From contig BFEA01000398.1 in the NCBI GenBank assembly GCA_003427395.1, positions 78,344-101,800 of the forward strand: DNA of 23,457 nucleotides, given 5' to 3'. A program made the position numbers and the translations under genes. A model generated the notes under the pieces. The model was not told where the DNA came from and made no database searches. It saw only the letters and a list, made by a program, of their open reading frames with translations. This DNA comes from Chara braunii. Taxonomy: Eukaryota > Streptophyta > Charophyceae > Charales > Characeae. This document shows, in pieces, positions 8,606-17,396 of this stretch (position 1 is the first letter of the stretch; every line of letters starts with the position of its first letter).

Positions 8606-9895
8606 TCCAACAAACTTTTTTCAATGAAATAAAAAAAAAAAAAAAATTATCCGGATTAGTGTTCGCACACAGAACACAGACTAATCAGAAAGTATGCTAT
8701 TTATACGCAGAAATGCAAAAAGGTAAGAGGACATACATAGGCTGGGCAACACCCATGTCCGCAGGCAAAACCGGGCGGTAACAGATACTAGTAGCATAAA
8801 CTTTCTGTGAATCCTTGTTCCCGTAGCCAAACCATTCAGCAAATCTTCACAACCCCGGTATACCGCACTGTTAGTAGAAAGAGATAAGTGCAGATTCAAA
8901 AACCGCAGAGAGATCAGATGCGGGAATTTTTATTTTTTTATTTTTAATTTTTAATTTTTTTTTTTTACATTCGCAGACGTCGCAAATTTGCAGACTACTG
9001 GCTACTTGATTTGACGCGGCTGACTGACAAGAGACTGACAACGGGGACTGTTCTGACACCGGCAGACAGACCGTTTGGACTGACTGTACGGACTGGACTG
9101 ACGATGCAGTCTGCTGCTGCACACTGAGACTGACAGGACTCACAGACAGATCCCGTATTTACTGTCTTTTGCAGGTCACACAAGTAGTCTAAAATAGCAG
9201 GGTCAAATAAGATAGTCAAACTGACGGACTGACGCACGGTAGACTGACAAATCTAACTACCCTTTTACGGACGGCAGCCAAATCTAATTACCCTTTTATG
9301 GACTGCCATGGGCAGACTGACGTACTGACAGACTGCCGAACTGACGGACTAACGTCAGGGAAACAGGTCGCCGGAACGAACTCACGCGGTCAAAGCCTTG
9401 ATTGGAGGTATGCCGCCGGTCAACACAGACCACAAATCCATAGGCTATGCTGACTTTTCCCAGTCAGCGCCCAGATGAAATTCGCTGAAACTTCCAGTCA
9501 GCGGCGCCGAGAGTTTGCTGTCGAATAACGTCTGAAAATAATAAATCCCGTTTGAAGAGTTCAAATCTCGGGGCAGCCCAAACGGCTGACCATTCCGTCA
9601 ACAGGCAGGCCCTGCATTTGAGGGTCATGAAACCCTCTGGTCTACTGTTGGTCCAATTAGGGATGACGACCCTTATTTGTCAACGACAGGGGGGCCTTGC
9701 CAACCCGCAAACCACTCCACAATTTTCTCCACCCTTTTTTTTTTATCGTACTTATATGCCCTTCCACTTGTCACCCTTCACATCCCTCGCCGCCTGGTGC
9801 GCCGTTGAAGGCAACGAATCACATGACCCCTTTTCTCCAACCACCGGCCCAAGACGACATGGCCACGAAGTCCACCGCCAGGTGGTCGTGGTCCA
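8606..9895 (-). other. Long untranslated leader of the chromovirus
   Basis: About 1.3 kb lies between the primer site and the gag ATG without a supported open frame. It holds A/T runs near 8630-8646 and 8930-8966 and a dense GACTGAC-type repeat block (8995-9365). Long leaders are common in plant Ty3/gypsy elements and usually hold packaging signals. No specific signal is identifiable here. Confidence 0.6.
8995..9365. repeat. Degenerate GACTGAC-rich repeat block in the leader
   Basis: Words such as GACTGAC, GACTGACG and ACTGACAG recur dozens of times with irregular spacing. A ~32-bp unit containing AATCTAA(C/T)TACCCTTTTA is duplicated in tandem at about 9249 and 9280. On the element's strand the words read GTCAGTC. 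The block is confined to the leader. Confidence 0.7.
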
Positions 9896-9908
9896 GCTCC
9901 GATACCAA
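9896..9908 (-). other. Primer-binding site, initiator tRNA-Met type
   Basis: The minus strand reads TTGGTATCGGAGC one base after the 5' LTR. The standard plant initiator-Met primer site contains TGGTATCAGAGC, so this has one mismatch. It marks the LTR edge at 9910. Confidence 0.8.
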
Positions 9909-9909
9909 C

Positions 9910-10775
9910 TGTTATGAGTTCTATTGATTCACAACTCAAACCCGCATTCAGATGTTCCCATACACATCTGCAATGACAGGCAGACTGGAGAGAGCAAATT
10001 CACACCATATCCATGGAGAGAGATTGCACAGCGGAAGCCAAAGCCAGATATAAAAATTGAGAGAAAAATGTTTCAATCAATTATTTATTACACCCCTTGC
10101 TCTCCTCCTGTCAACCAAACAACTCCAAGAATCTCAACCACTACATCTGTTCCACCTCCAATTAACCACCAACAATACACTTCAACGAAGTTTCAGTGAA
10201 ACTTCCCCTTCTCCCTACGACCCCCAACCTCCAATGATAGCCGACTGTTGAAAACAGCATCTCATCATGCCCCGAGCCTGTGAGTACAGGCACTGGTCTG
10301 GCATGAGCCAGATATCAAGTTGCAGCACCGCAAACCACCATGAAGAAGAAGGTGAACCTCAATAAAGAAGATGATGGCTGCCCTGGTTTGGCAGCAACCA
10401 GCAACAAGCCGCTTGATGAACAGCGGCGTCCTTCACCCCCACAAACAGCAGCCTGATGGCAGTGGCATCAGCACCTGGAAGACCTACTACAGGTGCTGCC
10501 TCCTCAAGCATCAGGGCGCCCCAGCTATGGCTGCCCAAGTTCCCCTTCGAAGAGGAAGAAGACCGAGCGCTGGAAATAGTGCTGCTCACGTACTCCCGTC
10601 GCCACTTCCAAAAAAAAAAAAAGAGAAAAGAACCCCGAAACTTGTCAACCTCTGCCTACTTCTACCCGACTTCCCTCGACCTACAACATAGCAGTCACCT
10701 ACAAACCTGTCTGACCGTCCAAACAGCAGACAAACTTAGTGTACAGGTCCGCGTAAGCAACTGCAATTCATTGCA
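9910..10775 (-). repeat. Complete 5' LTR (866 bp)
   Basis: On the minus strand it starts TGCAATGAATTG and ends CTCATAACA, giving TG...CA ends. About 710 bases (10066-10775) match the 3' LTR. The remaining 156 (9910-10065) are unique to this copy and should be the U5 side. A minus-strand AATAAA lies near 10084, a plausible polyadenylation signal close to where the two LTRs cease to match. Bases 10776-10780 (CAGTC) would be one half of a target duplication. Confidence 0.88.
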
Positions 10776-11480
10776 CAGTCATGATGCTTTGTGTTCGGAG
10801 GCAATCCAACATTATAGGAGAATAACTGAGAAGGACTTAGNNNNNNNNNNNNNNNNNNNNNNNNCATACGCACACTAGCATTGTGTGCCTGACCAGATCT
10901 GCATTTCGTACTTACTGCAATGAGAAAGCCTTTACGAAGTATCTCGCCGCTTCTTCTCACCGCATGACAAGGCGAAACCCATATACCAGTCTTCAGTGCG
11001 CTGGTGCGCTTCCGTGTCATCAACCAAATCCCTCTCTCACACTCGCACCCTCAACAACACTTCTCCCTTCGTTGTCCTGCGTAACCGCGTGGGCGCCGAT
11101 GTCTTCGCCTCGAGCTCGTCTCGCACTCCGTGACTGTCTGCAACTCTGCGGTGCACTGCGTACACCTCGCATGCTTCCCCAATCCTTCGTCTGTCAACTG
11201 TCCCAGCCTGCCTATCCCGCTGGGCACACCGTGCACATCCCCCGTGTAAAATGACTGGTTCCTCCCTATATCCCCTTCCGTTCAGCTCTCGGCCTTGTTT
11301 TCACCCAGAGCGCTCAGAGAAGGCCACAGTCCTTCGCTGTTCCCAAACCGCTCGGGGCTGGCCCCCGGTCAATNGCANCACCAGGCACCNNCAACTGCCC
11401 CGCTTGATGTCCATTCCCAGATCGGTACTTCGGAATCTCAATTTCCCTTTTCAACCCTGAAGGCTGAGCCGCACAGTTGA
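10776..11480. other. Interval without a recognisable gene
   Basis: This flank of the chromovirus contains a run of 24 N (10841-10864) and later isolated N bases (11374-11391). A 123-codon plus-strand open frame at 10883-11254 has no family resemblance and a composition no different from its surroundings. I see no supported gene. Confidence 0.5.
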
Positions 11481-11489
11481 TAATCGTAT

Positions 11490-11920
11490 GAGGCCTCCCG
11501 AACCCGAAAATAGGTCGCGGTGGTGAATACATCAGCGTAGTCATCCCTAACCTGAAATAGACTGGCGTAGTGGTCCCAATGCTGAAATAAACCGCCATAG
11601 TGGCACCAAACCTGGAATAAATGGCCGCAGTGATGATGCCGAGCCTGAGCTAAATACCCGTGATAGCACCGAACTTGGAATAACTTGCCGTCCAGGTTCC
11701 GAACCTGAAATACATCGTCATAGTGGCTCGAGACCTGAAAGTAAGCCACCGTGGCGGTTCCGGCCCTGAAACAAATTGCCATGATGATGCTGATCCTGAA
11801 ATAAATAGNCGTGATGATGTCGACCCTGGAAATAAATCACCCTGGTGCCCGAACCTGAAGTANGCCGATTCCGGCTCAGGCCNAACCTCAAACATGTCNG
11901 GTACCGAACCTGACATNATG
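11490..11920. repeat. 30-bp minisatellite, about 13 copies
   Basis: CCTGAAATAA-like words recur at 11551, 11581, 11611, 11644, 11674, 11704, 11734, 11765, 11795, 11825 and 11854, so the period is 30 with occasional 31-33. The other part of the unit resembles CGCCATAGTGGT. Because 30 is divisible by three, all minus-strand frames stay open for long stretches and one shows a repeating LFQVR decapeptide. Five ambiguous bases cluster between 11809 and 11917. Confidence 0.85.
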
Positions 11921-12740
11921 CTGCCGGTCCAATGTAACACGATCCCACGCTGTCCATATCCATGTGGTTATCGTCCGTACCGGCGGGCTCAGTAAGGTTA
12001 GTAATCAGGTAAATAGGGGACGCGTCATAGAGAGTTTCGATCATCGGGAGATAGCAAAAAAAAGTTAGAGCTCAGGGAATTTGATCAAGTCTGGGTTCTA
12101 AGCTGACGGTGGGTATCCCAAGCAAAACCAGACCAGACATCGAATAATCATTAGCTCCTGTTTGTTCCATCATTTTTAATCGTTCTCCCTTTTCCTTAAT
12201 TCTAATGTCTGCAATAGTGAATTAGCCGTAGGTTCACCAAAAATGAATTCTGAGGGAGTTTAATCAAATGGTTGAAATTCTCTCTTTTCTTCTCTCCCCT
12301 ACAATTTTAAATCTTTTTCTCTGGTTTTCTATTTCATTGCCGGAAACATAAAATAACGAGGTATTTTTCTCAAAATTTAAATGCCGCAAAAAAAAATAAG
12401 GGAACTAAGGGATATTATGTTTTTCTCTTCCCTCCTACTGTTCCCAATCTTTTCTCCCATCTTTAGTTTAGGTAAAAAAAAAATGACAAAAATCTGAGGC
12501 CTCATTTCGGCCCCGGTCGTATGCCGCAAAAACGTTGCGGCGAAGTCAGTTCCCGCGATGCCTCTCCGCAGCAGGCCAATCCTAGTCTAGCTCTCTAAGC
12601 CGTCGGGAATGACAGTCCCTAGATGCGCCGAGTGTGGCCACTTATCTCGCCATCTTTGAGGATTACTCGTAAGGCTCAGTGCGCCTAGAATCAGGGGCGC
12701 CCTGAGTTCCCCTAATTTTTGTTGCCTGGTCACACGAGAG
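11921..12740. other. Interval without a recognisable gene
   Basis: AT-rich sequence with several A runs passes into a GC-richer stretch after about 12500. If the nuclease-CxC protein at 12749-14055 once continued into an RT, the RT should start here on the minus strand. No RT motif is visible in any frame. It is either lost or replaced by unrelated DNA. Confidence 0.5.
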
Positions 12741-12748
12741 CACCATCA

Positions 12749-12909
12749 AAACACGGACTCGTCCCTGAGCCTAAGTCCCAAAACTGCAGATCTCAGGCGG
12801 CGCAGTGCTTGCGGCCGCCTGACAACGTGACCATCACTCCTTGGTAGGTGAAAATCTTGGCACGTACACTCGGCATCAGCACCTTCGGCACATTTCCACT
12901 GATTGTGGA
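12749..12909 (-). pseudogene. CxC-motif domain following the nuclease
   Basis: Just past the stop of the nuclease frame, a shifted minus-strand frame reads HNQWKCAEGADAECTCQDF, then a GHVVRRP word, and stops at 12746-12748. It contains Cys, eight residues, then Cys-Thr-Cys. The short CxC module linking GIY-YIG to RT is the diagnostic of permuted PLEs. A one-base shift at about 12912 separates it from the upstream frame. Zinc binding is plausible but unproven. Confidence 0.6.
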
Positions 12910-14055
12910 TCACATCCCTACGGTAGGCCTCTTTCTTTCCACCACGCTTACCCTTCCGGCTACAAATTTGGCAACATCATGATCCATCACCCCTCGTATA
13001 ATCAGATCTGATGCGATCTCCCGAACGACGCCCTTTTTCACCGCTGGAGAAAATGAAACCTTCACGCATGGCCTTCTTCTCATTTCGCAATCAAACTTAT
13101 TCCTTACCATGCACGTCACGATCGTCTTGATCCGACTTCTTGTTCTCTTCTCGGTGAACAGGGATCCCGTTCTAAAAAGCGCCACCAGTTCTCTGGATGT
13201 CTTCTTGTACATATCTCTTATCCCCCATGGTTGTCTGAGAACCTCTTTCAACATCCGCTTCCGGTGCTCTATACCGGATGGTAAGATTCTAATCTTCCCC
13301 ACTGGAAAAGACCCCCCTTCCTCCAATACTCTTTTGCAATCCTTGATCGGAGTTTCTTCCCCCTCTACCCAGATCGTAGTTTCCCCTATCCTCCCACACA
13401 CTATCTTCCACCTATCCATCCAAATCCTCCCTCCCGATGAAGAGATTTGATGCCTCCCCGGTCCTACCTCCATTTCCTTCACTAGGTCCACCAAAGATGC
13501 CCGATCATTAAACCTGATCATCACTTCTCCCAACGCGTTGGATCTTCTTTTCCCTCTTTCTCTCTTCCCCTTCCTCTTTCTGACTCGTTTTCCTTCCCTG
13601 CCCTTACCCTGAGTATTCAACGCCGGTGAGATTTTTTTTATCAAATCCGACTCTACTACCAACTGATCCTTAACACCATCTACCACCGGAATTACCAAAT
13701 ACTTTTTCCACCCAAAGATCCTCAACCATGCGTGGAGTTTTGGCGCATTCCCCAAATCCCCCCGGATTGCTTGGCTCACATGGTCAGACCACCTTGTAAT
13801 CACGGCTCAGGATGTGCACCCAATATAAAAGTGGCGGCACCACGGGCTTATCAACACATACACCCCCGAGTTCGCGGTCGACATGTCTTTCTCATTCCCA
13901 CTTGCCATCCCAACCCACTTTCTCGCCCACGGACTGTTGCCACTAATCACGCATAGTAGAAATAATCGAAAAATCCAATCTTCTTTCTCAGCCTTCAACC
14001 TCCTTCCTCTTACCAAATCTCCCCGATCATCCATCATCCTTTTCAAATCCTCCAT
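12910..14055 (-). pseudogene. GIY-YIG endonuclease with basic linker
   Basis: Two open segments (14055-13810 and 13806-12913) share one frame and are separated only by a TGA at 13807-13809. The first ends in SGVYVLISPWCRHFYIGCT, giving the paired GVY and YIG motif. The second opens with TRWSDHV (the conserved Arg and His) and has VESDLIKKISPALN about 50 residues on, supplying the metal-binding Glu and the Asn-containing end of the fold. GIY-YIG nucleases nick target DNA for PLE integration. No CCHH zinc motif is obvious near the core, as reported for Chlamys elements. A Lys/Arg-rich tract (residues 66-89 of the second segment) could be a nuclear localisation signal. About 200 further residues form an unrecognised linker leading to the CxC motif. 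Confidence 0.85.
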
Positions 14056-14148
14056 TCTTACCTTGACTATTTTTCAAAAAGTGGTGAGATACGCCCACTT
14101 TCAGCTCCCCGTATGCGAGTTTCGCCTTGCATCTCACCATCTCGCCGA

Positions 14149-14536
14149 TCACCGTATCCCTTTTCGACCATTCAATCCCTTCTCGATTGCACATCTTGCG
14201 CAGTTCCGATACTTTTTCTCGGACAGATGTCGGTGAAGTTCTATCACGAAGTCCAGAATCCCTGGGTCCTCCTCGCTTCTCCTCTCCTCTGGAGGAGTAC
14301 GTACTTCTTCTTCATCCTCTATCTTGACCGGATATCGTCGGTGCCCCCTCTTATCCACTCTCATCCTTGATAACCTCCCCTCATCATCATTCACTTTCTT
14401 CTTCCCTTTCCTCCTCTCAATTGCTTCGACGAGCTTCCCTGCTTCCTCCCTAACCTCATCGCTTTCATTATCTGATTCATCCAGATAACTCCTGATTTCC
14501 CGAAGTACTCTCGCCTTGGTGCTTGGTGATTTTCCT
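14149..14536 (-). pseudogene. Acidic/charged linker upstream of the nuclease
   Basis: This stretch is in the same frame as the nuclease and open from about 14536 to a stop at 14149. It includes LREIRSYLDESDNESDEV and later LDFVIELHRHLSEKKYRNC. It is rich in Glu, Asp, Arg and Lys and probably largely disordered or helical. Between 14149 and 14055 the nuclease frame has several stops, while a neighbouring frame reads GEMVRCKAKLAYGELKVG, so two frameshifts are likely there. I recognise no domain. Confidence 0.55.
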
Positions 14537-14542
14537 TACCCC

Positions 14543-14990
14543 TTAACTCTCGGGTCTCGCACTACTCTTAGTATGCTGCGCCAGAAGCTTCACCAACCGA
14601 GCTTCCAGTCTTGCCTCCCGTGCTTCCGCTTCTCTCAGCCTTTCTTGTTCCCTCCGATTCTCTTCATCCCTCCGCCGTCTTTCCTCCTCTTCCTTCTCCC
14701 TTCTCTCCTCCTCAAGCCTCCTCTTCTTAATCTTCTCTCGACAATACTCCCGAAACTCCTTCGTTTCCTCATCGATACCCGCTGCTTGCACTAGAGGTTG
14801 CGATGCAGGCGGTCTCCCATTCCCGCCAGCCCAACAATTTCTAGCATAATGCCCGATCTTCCCGCATATATAGCACGATATCGTGCCAGGCTGGTTTGCA
14901 CCACATATCGGTACTGCGTTCCCAAAACCCGTCATCATAGGAATTCCCTGGTTCTGCATTTTTTCTATCCTCGCGTTCCCCCCCTTGTTT
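14543..14990 (-). pseudogene. CCHC zinc knuckle plus long coiled coil (Gag-like)
   Basis: The 138-residue open frame from 14959 has CYICGKIGHYARNC (Cys29, Cys32, His37, Cys42), a textbook CX2CX4HX4C knuckle for binding single-stranded nucleic acid. Residues about 64-125 are a highly charged Glu/Arg helix (for instance REKEEEERRRRDEENRREQ) that should form a coiled coil. It ends at a TAA at 14543-14545, and the acidic linker then continues in another frame. Gag proteins of LTR and LINE elements often pair knuckles with coiled coils. Here the module sits upstream of a PLE-type nuclease. It may be part of the same protein or a separate ORF1. Confidence 0.75.
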
Positions 14991-15020
14991 GCCTTCTTCT
15001 TCTCCTTCTTCTATCCCTCA

Positions 15021-15209
15021 CTACACAACCCACACTACAACACTTGGGTAGAAACCTGTCAAGAATACTAATGAATTCTTCTCTCGTACTTTCGCTATTT
15101 TGAATTCTAAAGCCACAAAGGTCATAGGTACCACCCTATCGTATAATAAATTCCCTATGTCCTGCCACAATCTATCAAACTCTGCTTCTCTAAAGTTTCG
15201 ATCTGTCAT
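15021..15209 (-). CDS. Short ORF starting TDRNFREAEFDRLW, possible start of the Gag-like protein
   Basis: The ATG at 15207-15209 opens a 62-residue frame, unlike anything I recognise. It begins MTDRNFREAEFDRLWQDIGN and continues with a hydrophobic-polar mix (VVPMTFVALEFKIAKV), compatible with a small folded N-terminal domain. It lies directly upstream of the zinc knuckle but in another frame, so one shift near 15010-15020 would join them. The preceding frame's TAA (15214-15216) lies only four bases before this ATG. Confidence 0.4.
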   Translation of the reverse strand: MTDRNFREAEFDRLWQDIGNLLYDRVVPMTFVALEFKIAKVREKNSLVFLTGFYPSVVVWVV

Positions 15210-15213
15210 CCCC

Positions 15214-15640
15214 TTACCCCCTCCTACACGTAACTATGATGTGCACTTCAACGATCCACGTTCGTTCCCTACTCGCCACACATCCGCAAATGGCAGAAAT
15301 CCCCCCTACACCAATTAGGACGACAATCAGGCTTCGAAAAGTTACTTTCTTCAGCATAGTATTACTTAGTCTTATCATGCCTGCCACGCTCTCATATGCA
15401 AGGAACGAGATGAGACGTTCACGCTCACCTTCCTCGGTCCTCCTCGCCGACCCACCGACTTTCGAAGTCTTCTTGCTCCGAAAGATCCTTAGCAGACGGC
15501 TTCAAAAACCACGTAGCCACCGCGATATGTCCACCACAACCGGTTACCATGTTCACAGAGATTAGAGAGAGAACAAGCAATGATATCGGAAGTAAGAACC
15601 ATGCAAAATGAAGCACCACATCACACCATCCACGACACCC
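15214..15640 (-). pseudogene. Possible small two-helix membrane ORF, frameshifted
   Basis: Minus-strand frames from about 15640 to 15425 and from about 15445 to 15214 give a hydrophobic N-terminal helix (FLLPISLLVLSLISV) and a second (SLIVVLIGVGGISAICG), joined by a charged middle with one apparent frameshift at about 15430. There is no ATG in the first frame; a GTG lies at 15619. The opposite strand also has an unbroken 109-codon ORF (15236-15565) with a hydrophobic stretch, so strand choice is uncertain. No family is recognised. Confidence 0.25.
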
Positions 15641-16044
15641 AGTATCCCTGATTCAAAAACTTCATTAAAAGCTCACAATAACCATTGTACGCGTTCGCCT
15701 CTACGCGTTTCGCCGCTAGCGTACTCAGCGAACTCGTCAGGAGGCTTGTATCATCTTCCAGAACCGGGATACCAGGTATGTCATTTTCGCCTTCTTAAAT
15801 ACTTTTTCCTTCTTGCGCATCCTAGCTACCTCGTCCCCTCCCCCGTTCCTACCTCGGCCTATCTCCCAAGCTTTTACCTCCCCCTCAATCTCCCGTACGC
15901 TACTGTTTTTTTATTCCCTACTTCTGCTACCTACTGCTCTCTTGTCCAATCTCTCCGTCTCCCCCTCCCTCCTCCTCTCCACTACTACTTCCTTTTCCTC
16001 GGGCGCATCCTTGCTACCCGATTCTCAAAACTCTCCTTCAGAGT
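15641..16044. other. CT-rich spacer without a recognisable gene
   Basis: Strongly pyrimidine-rich on the plus strand, which keeps several frames open by composition. No motif is recognisable. It probably belongs to the untranslated region between the two PLE fragments, perhaps a decayed further copy of the 275-bp repeat that follows. Confidence 0.4.
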
Positions 16045-16560
16045 TCCNCGATCGATGGCCGATTCACCTCTCCAATATCCNGATTAGTCAGGCCGCCGCC
16101 TTGCTGCTCTTCTCATCTATTCGATACTCGATGTGCTTCTGTCACNGTACCGCCAACTCCCACTTATCCACTTCTNCTCTCNTCGGCGCGTACCNGATCC
16201 TTGTCCCANGATTTCATCACCCGATGATCNATCTGCCTGGGCCTGCTCAGCNGACTGCTTCCCATTNGCTGCTCTGTCTTGCGCCTCGATACCCGATCCT
16301 CAACCANCATCTCTGCAACTCCNGNACCGACGGCCAAGTCACTTCTCTCNTATCCNGATTAGTCNGGCCGCCTTTACGCTGNTCTTCACCTTCCCGCTGC
16401 ANGATGTGCTTTCCTCACGGCTCTCCCCCCTCACCCACTTTTCCTCTCCTTGGTGCGTATCGGATCCTGCACCGCGATCTCAATGCCCGATGATCGATCT
16501 CTTTGGGNGTCCGCCTTCCGACGTCTTCAGTCAGCTACTTCTCCGCTGCGCATTTTTCTG
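16045..16560. repeat. Two tandem ~275-bp repeats with many ambiguous bases
   Basis: CCNGATTAGTC followed by GGCCGCC recurs at 16079 and 16354. The CCCGATGATCNATCT-like phrase also recurs at about 16220 and 16488, giving a period near 270-275. About 20 single N bases are spread through the pair. The units lie between the RT fragment and the next 5' coding fragment, where a PLE pseudo-LTR or tandem 5' repeats would be expected. The N pattern suggests collapse of several similar copies. Confidence 0.65.
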
Positions 16561-16596
16561 ACTCGTCCATGATCTCTCTTTACGATCGTTTTCCTT

Positions 16597-16791
16597 TTAC
16601 AAACTTCTAATCTTGGTTGCGACCCTGCCGTCCCCGTCCCCGTGATTCCCATAAGAGTCTTCCCTCCTTCCCCTCCGCTTATGTTGCACTACTTCAAATA
16701 GACCGTCTTTCGTGCTGTACCTCTCCTTCTTCTGTTCTACGTCAGCCAGGATCGCCTCGAAGTAAGTCTCGCCCCAAATCCCGATATTATC
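16597..16791 (-). other. Open 65-codon stretch, possible C-terminal coding remnant
   Basis: Between a TAG at 16792-16794 and a TAA at 16597-16599, the minus strand is open without an ATG. It includes IWGETYFEAILADVEQKKER and a VVQHKRRGRREDSYGN word. The amino-acid mix looks protein-like rather than repeat-like. It lies past the RT thumb and the 48-bp repeats, so it could be the decayed end of the RT protein or part of a different ORF. No domain is recognised. Confidence 0.25.
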
Positions 16792-16799
16792 CTAACGGT

Positions 16800-16998
16800 C
16801 TGAAAACAAAATTTAGAAAATTCCAAAAATGCTTCAAGCGACTTTTCCCNAAAACAAAATCTAGAAAATTCCAAAATTGCTTCATGCGANTATTCCCCGA
16901 AAACAAAATTTAGAAAATTGNTTCAAGCTACTATTTNCCCGAGATNAAAAATTGTTTTTTNAAATTANAAAGTTACTTCACGCGATTATCTCTCCGAA
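16800..16998. repeat. 48-bp AT-rich tandem repeat, 3-4 copies
   Basis: AAAACAAAAT followed by (T/C)TAGAAAATT recurs at about 16803, 16851 and 16900, then in a decayed form ending near 16998. Each unit finishes with GCTTCA(A/T)GCGA-like sequence. Eight ambiguous bases fall inside. It sits just downstream of the RT fragment on the minus strand, in its 3' untranslated region. Confidence 0.75.
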
Positions 16999-17396
16999 AA
17001 CCAACCGTAACAANTGAAAAACAAAAAATGATACCCTCCAAGATTCACCAATACAGTCCTTTCCCCACGCGATCCGTATTCCCATCTCTTCCTACTATTG
17101 CACCCCTCTCGGGTCCATATATTTTTCCAGCCCGGGGTACTCATTGGGTAAACCCCCCACGGACCTCCGGACATCCTAGCAAATCTTGCTAGGGCCCCGA
17201 GAGAGACCTCCGGGGGATATCCCTGGAGGCGGGTTTCTATCATCAATGCAACGATCGCAACCATCATTGCCTGGTTCGAACTCCAGATTCGGTTCATCCG
17301 GACCAGGGCCGTATAAATCGTTGCCTTCTTGGATGCCTTTCTTGTAAACGAAGCAAAATCTTGTATCGACTGCACCTTCAGGCGTCCTTCTTCGTT
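16986..17396 (-). pseudogene. RT thumb/C-terminus in a shifted frame
   Basis: Directly after the RT core frame stops, the neighbouring frame reads SIQDFASFTRKASKK, YTALVRMNRIWSSN and a RLQGYPPE word. The pattern of basic residues, a helix with an Arg and a later GYP is usual for RT thumbs of PLE-type elements. A single-base shift at about 17380-17395 would separate core and thumb. The frame ends in a stop at 16986 with no nuclease behind it, unlike canonical animal PLEs. The thumb label rests on pattern only. Confidence 0.6.

Larger units (their letters stand above)
2276..10775 (-). mobile_element. Decayed Ty3/gypsy chromovirus
   Basis: A near-complete LTR retrotransposon is read right to left. 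In order: 5' LTR (10775-9910), initiator-Met-like primer site, long leader, gag, CCHC-like knuckle, protease, RT, RNase H, integrase with GPY/F module and chromodomain, polypurine tract, then 3' LTR (2982-2276). RT-RNase H-integrase order defines Ty3/gypsy, and a C-terminal chromodomain defines chromoviruses. From RNase H to the chromodomain a single reading frame persists over about 2 kb, interrupted by several stop codons. Gag and RT also carry frameshifts. The LTR pair is roughly 90% identical by eye, so the insertion is old. No flanking target-site duplication is identifiable because the left end is incomplete. Confidence 0.93.

Noticed and set aside
10883-11254. 123-codon plus-strand ORF
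   Set aside because: No motif, no upstream or downstream gene structure and a competing minus-strand ORF. Length alone is not enough.
12480-12800. Possible ribosomal DNA target of the PLE, because some Chlamys insert in rDNA
   Set aside because: No rRNA sequence is recognisable in the flanks.
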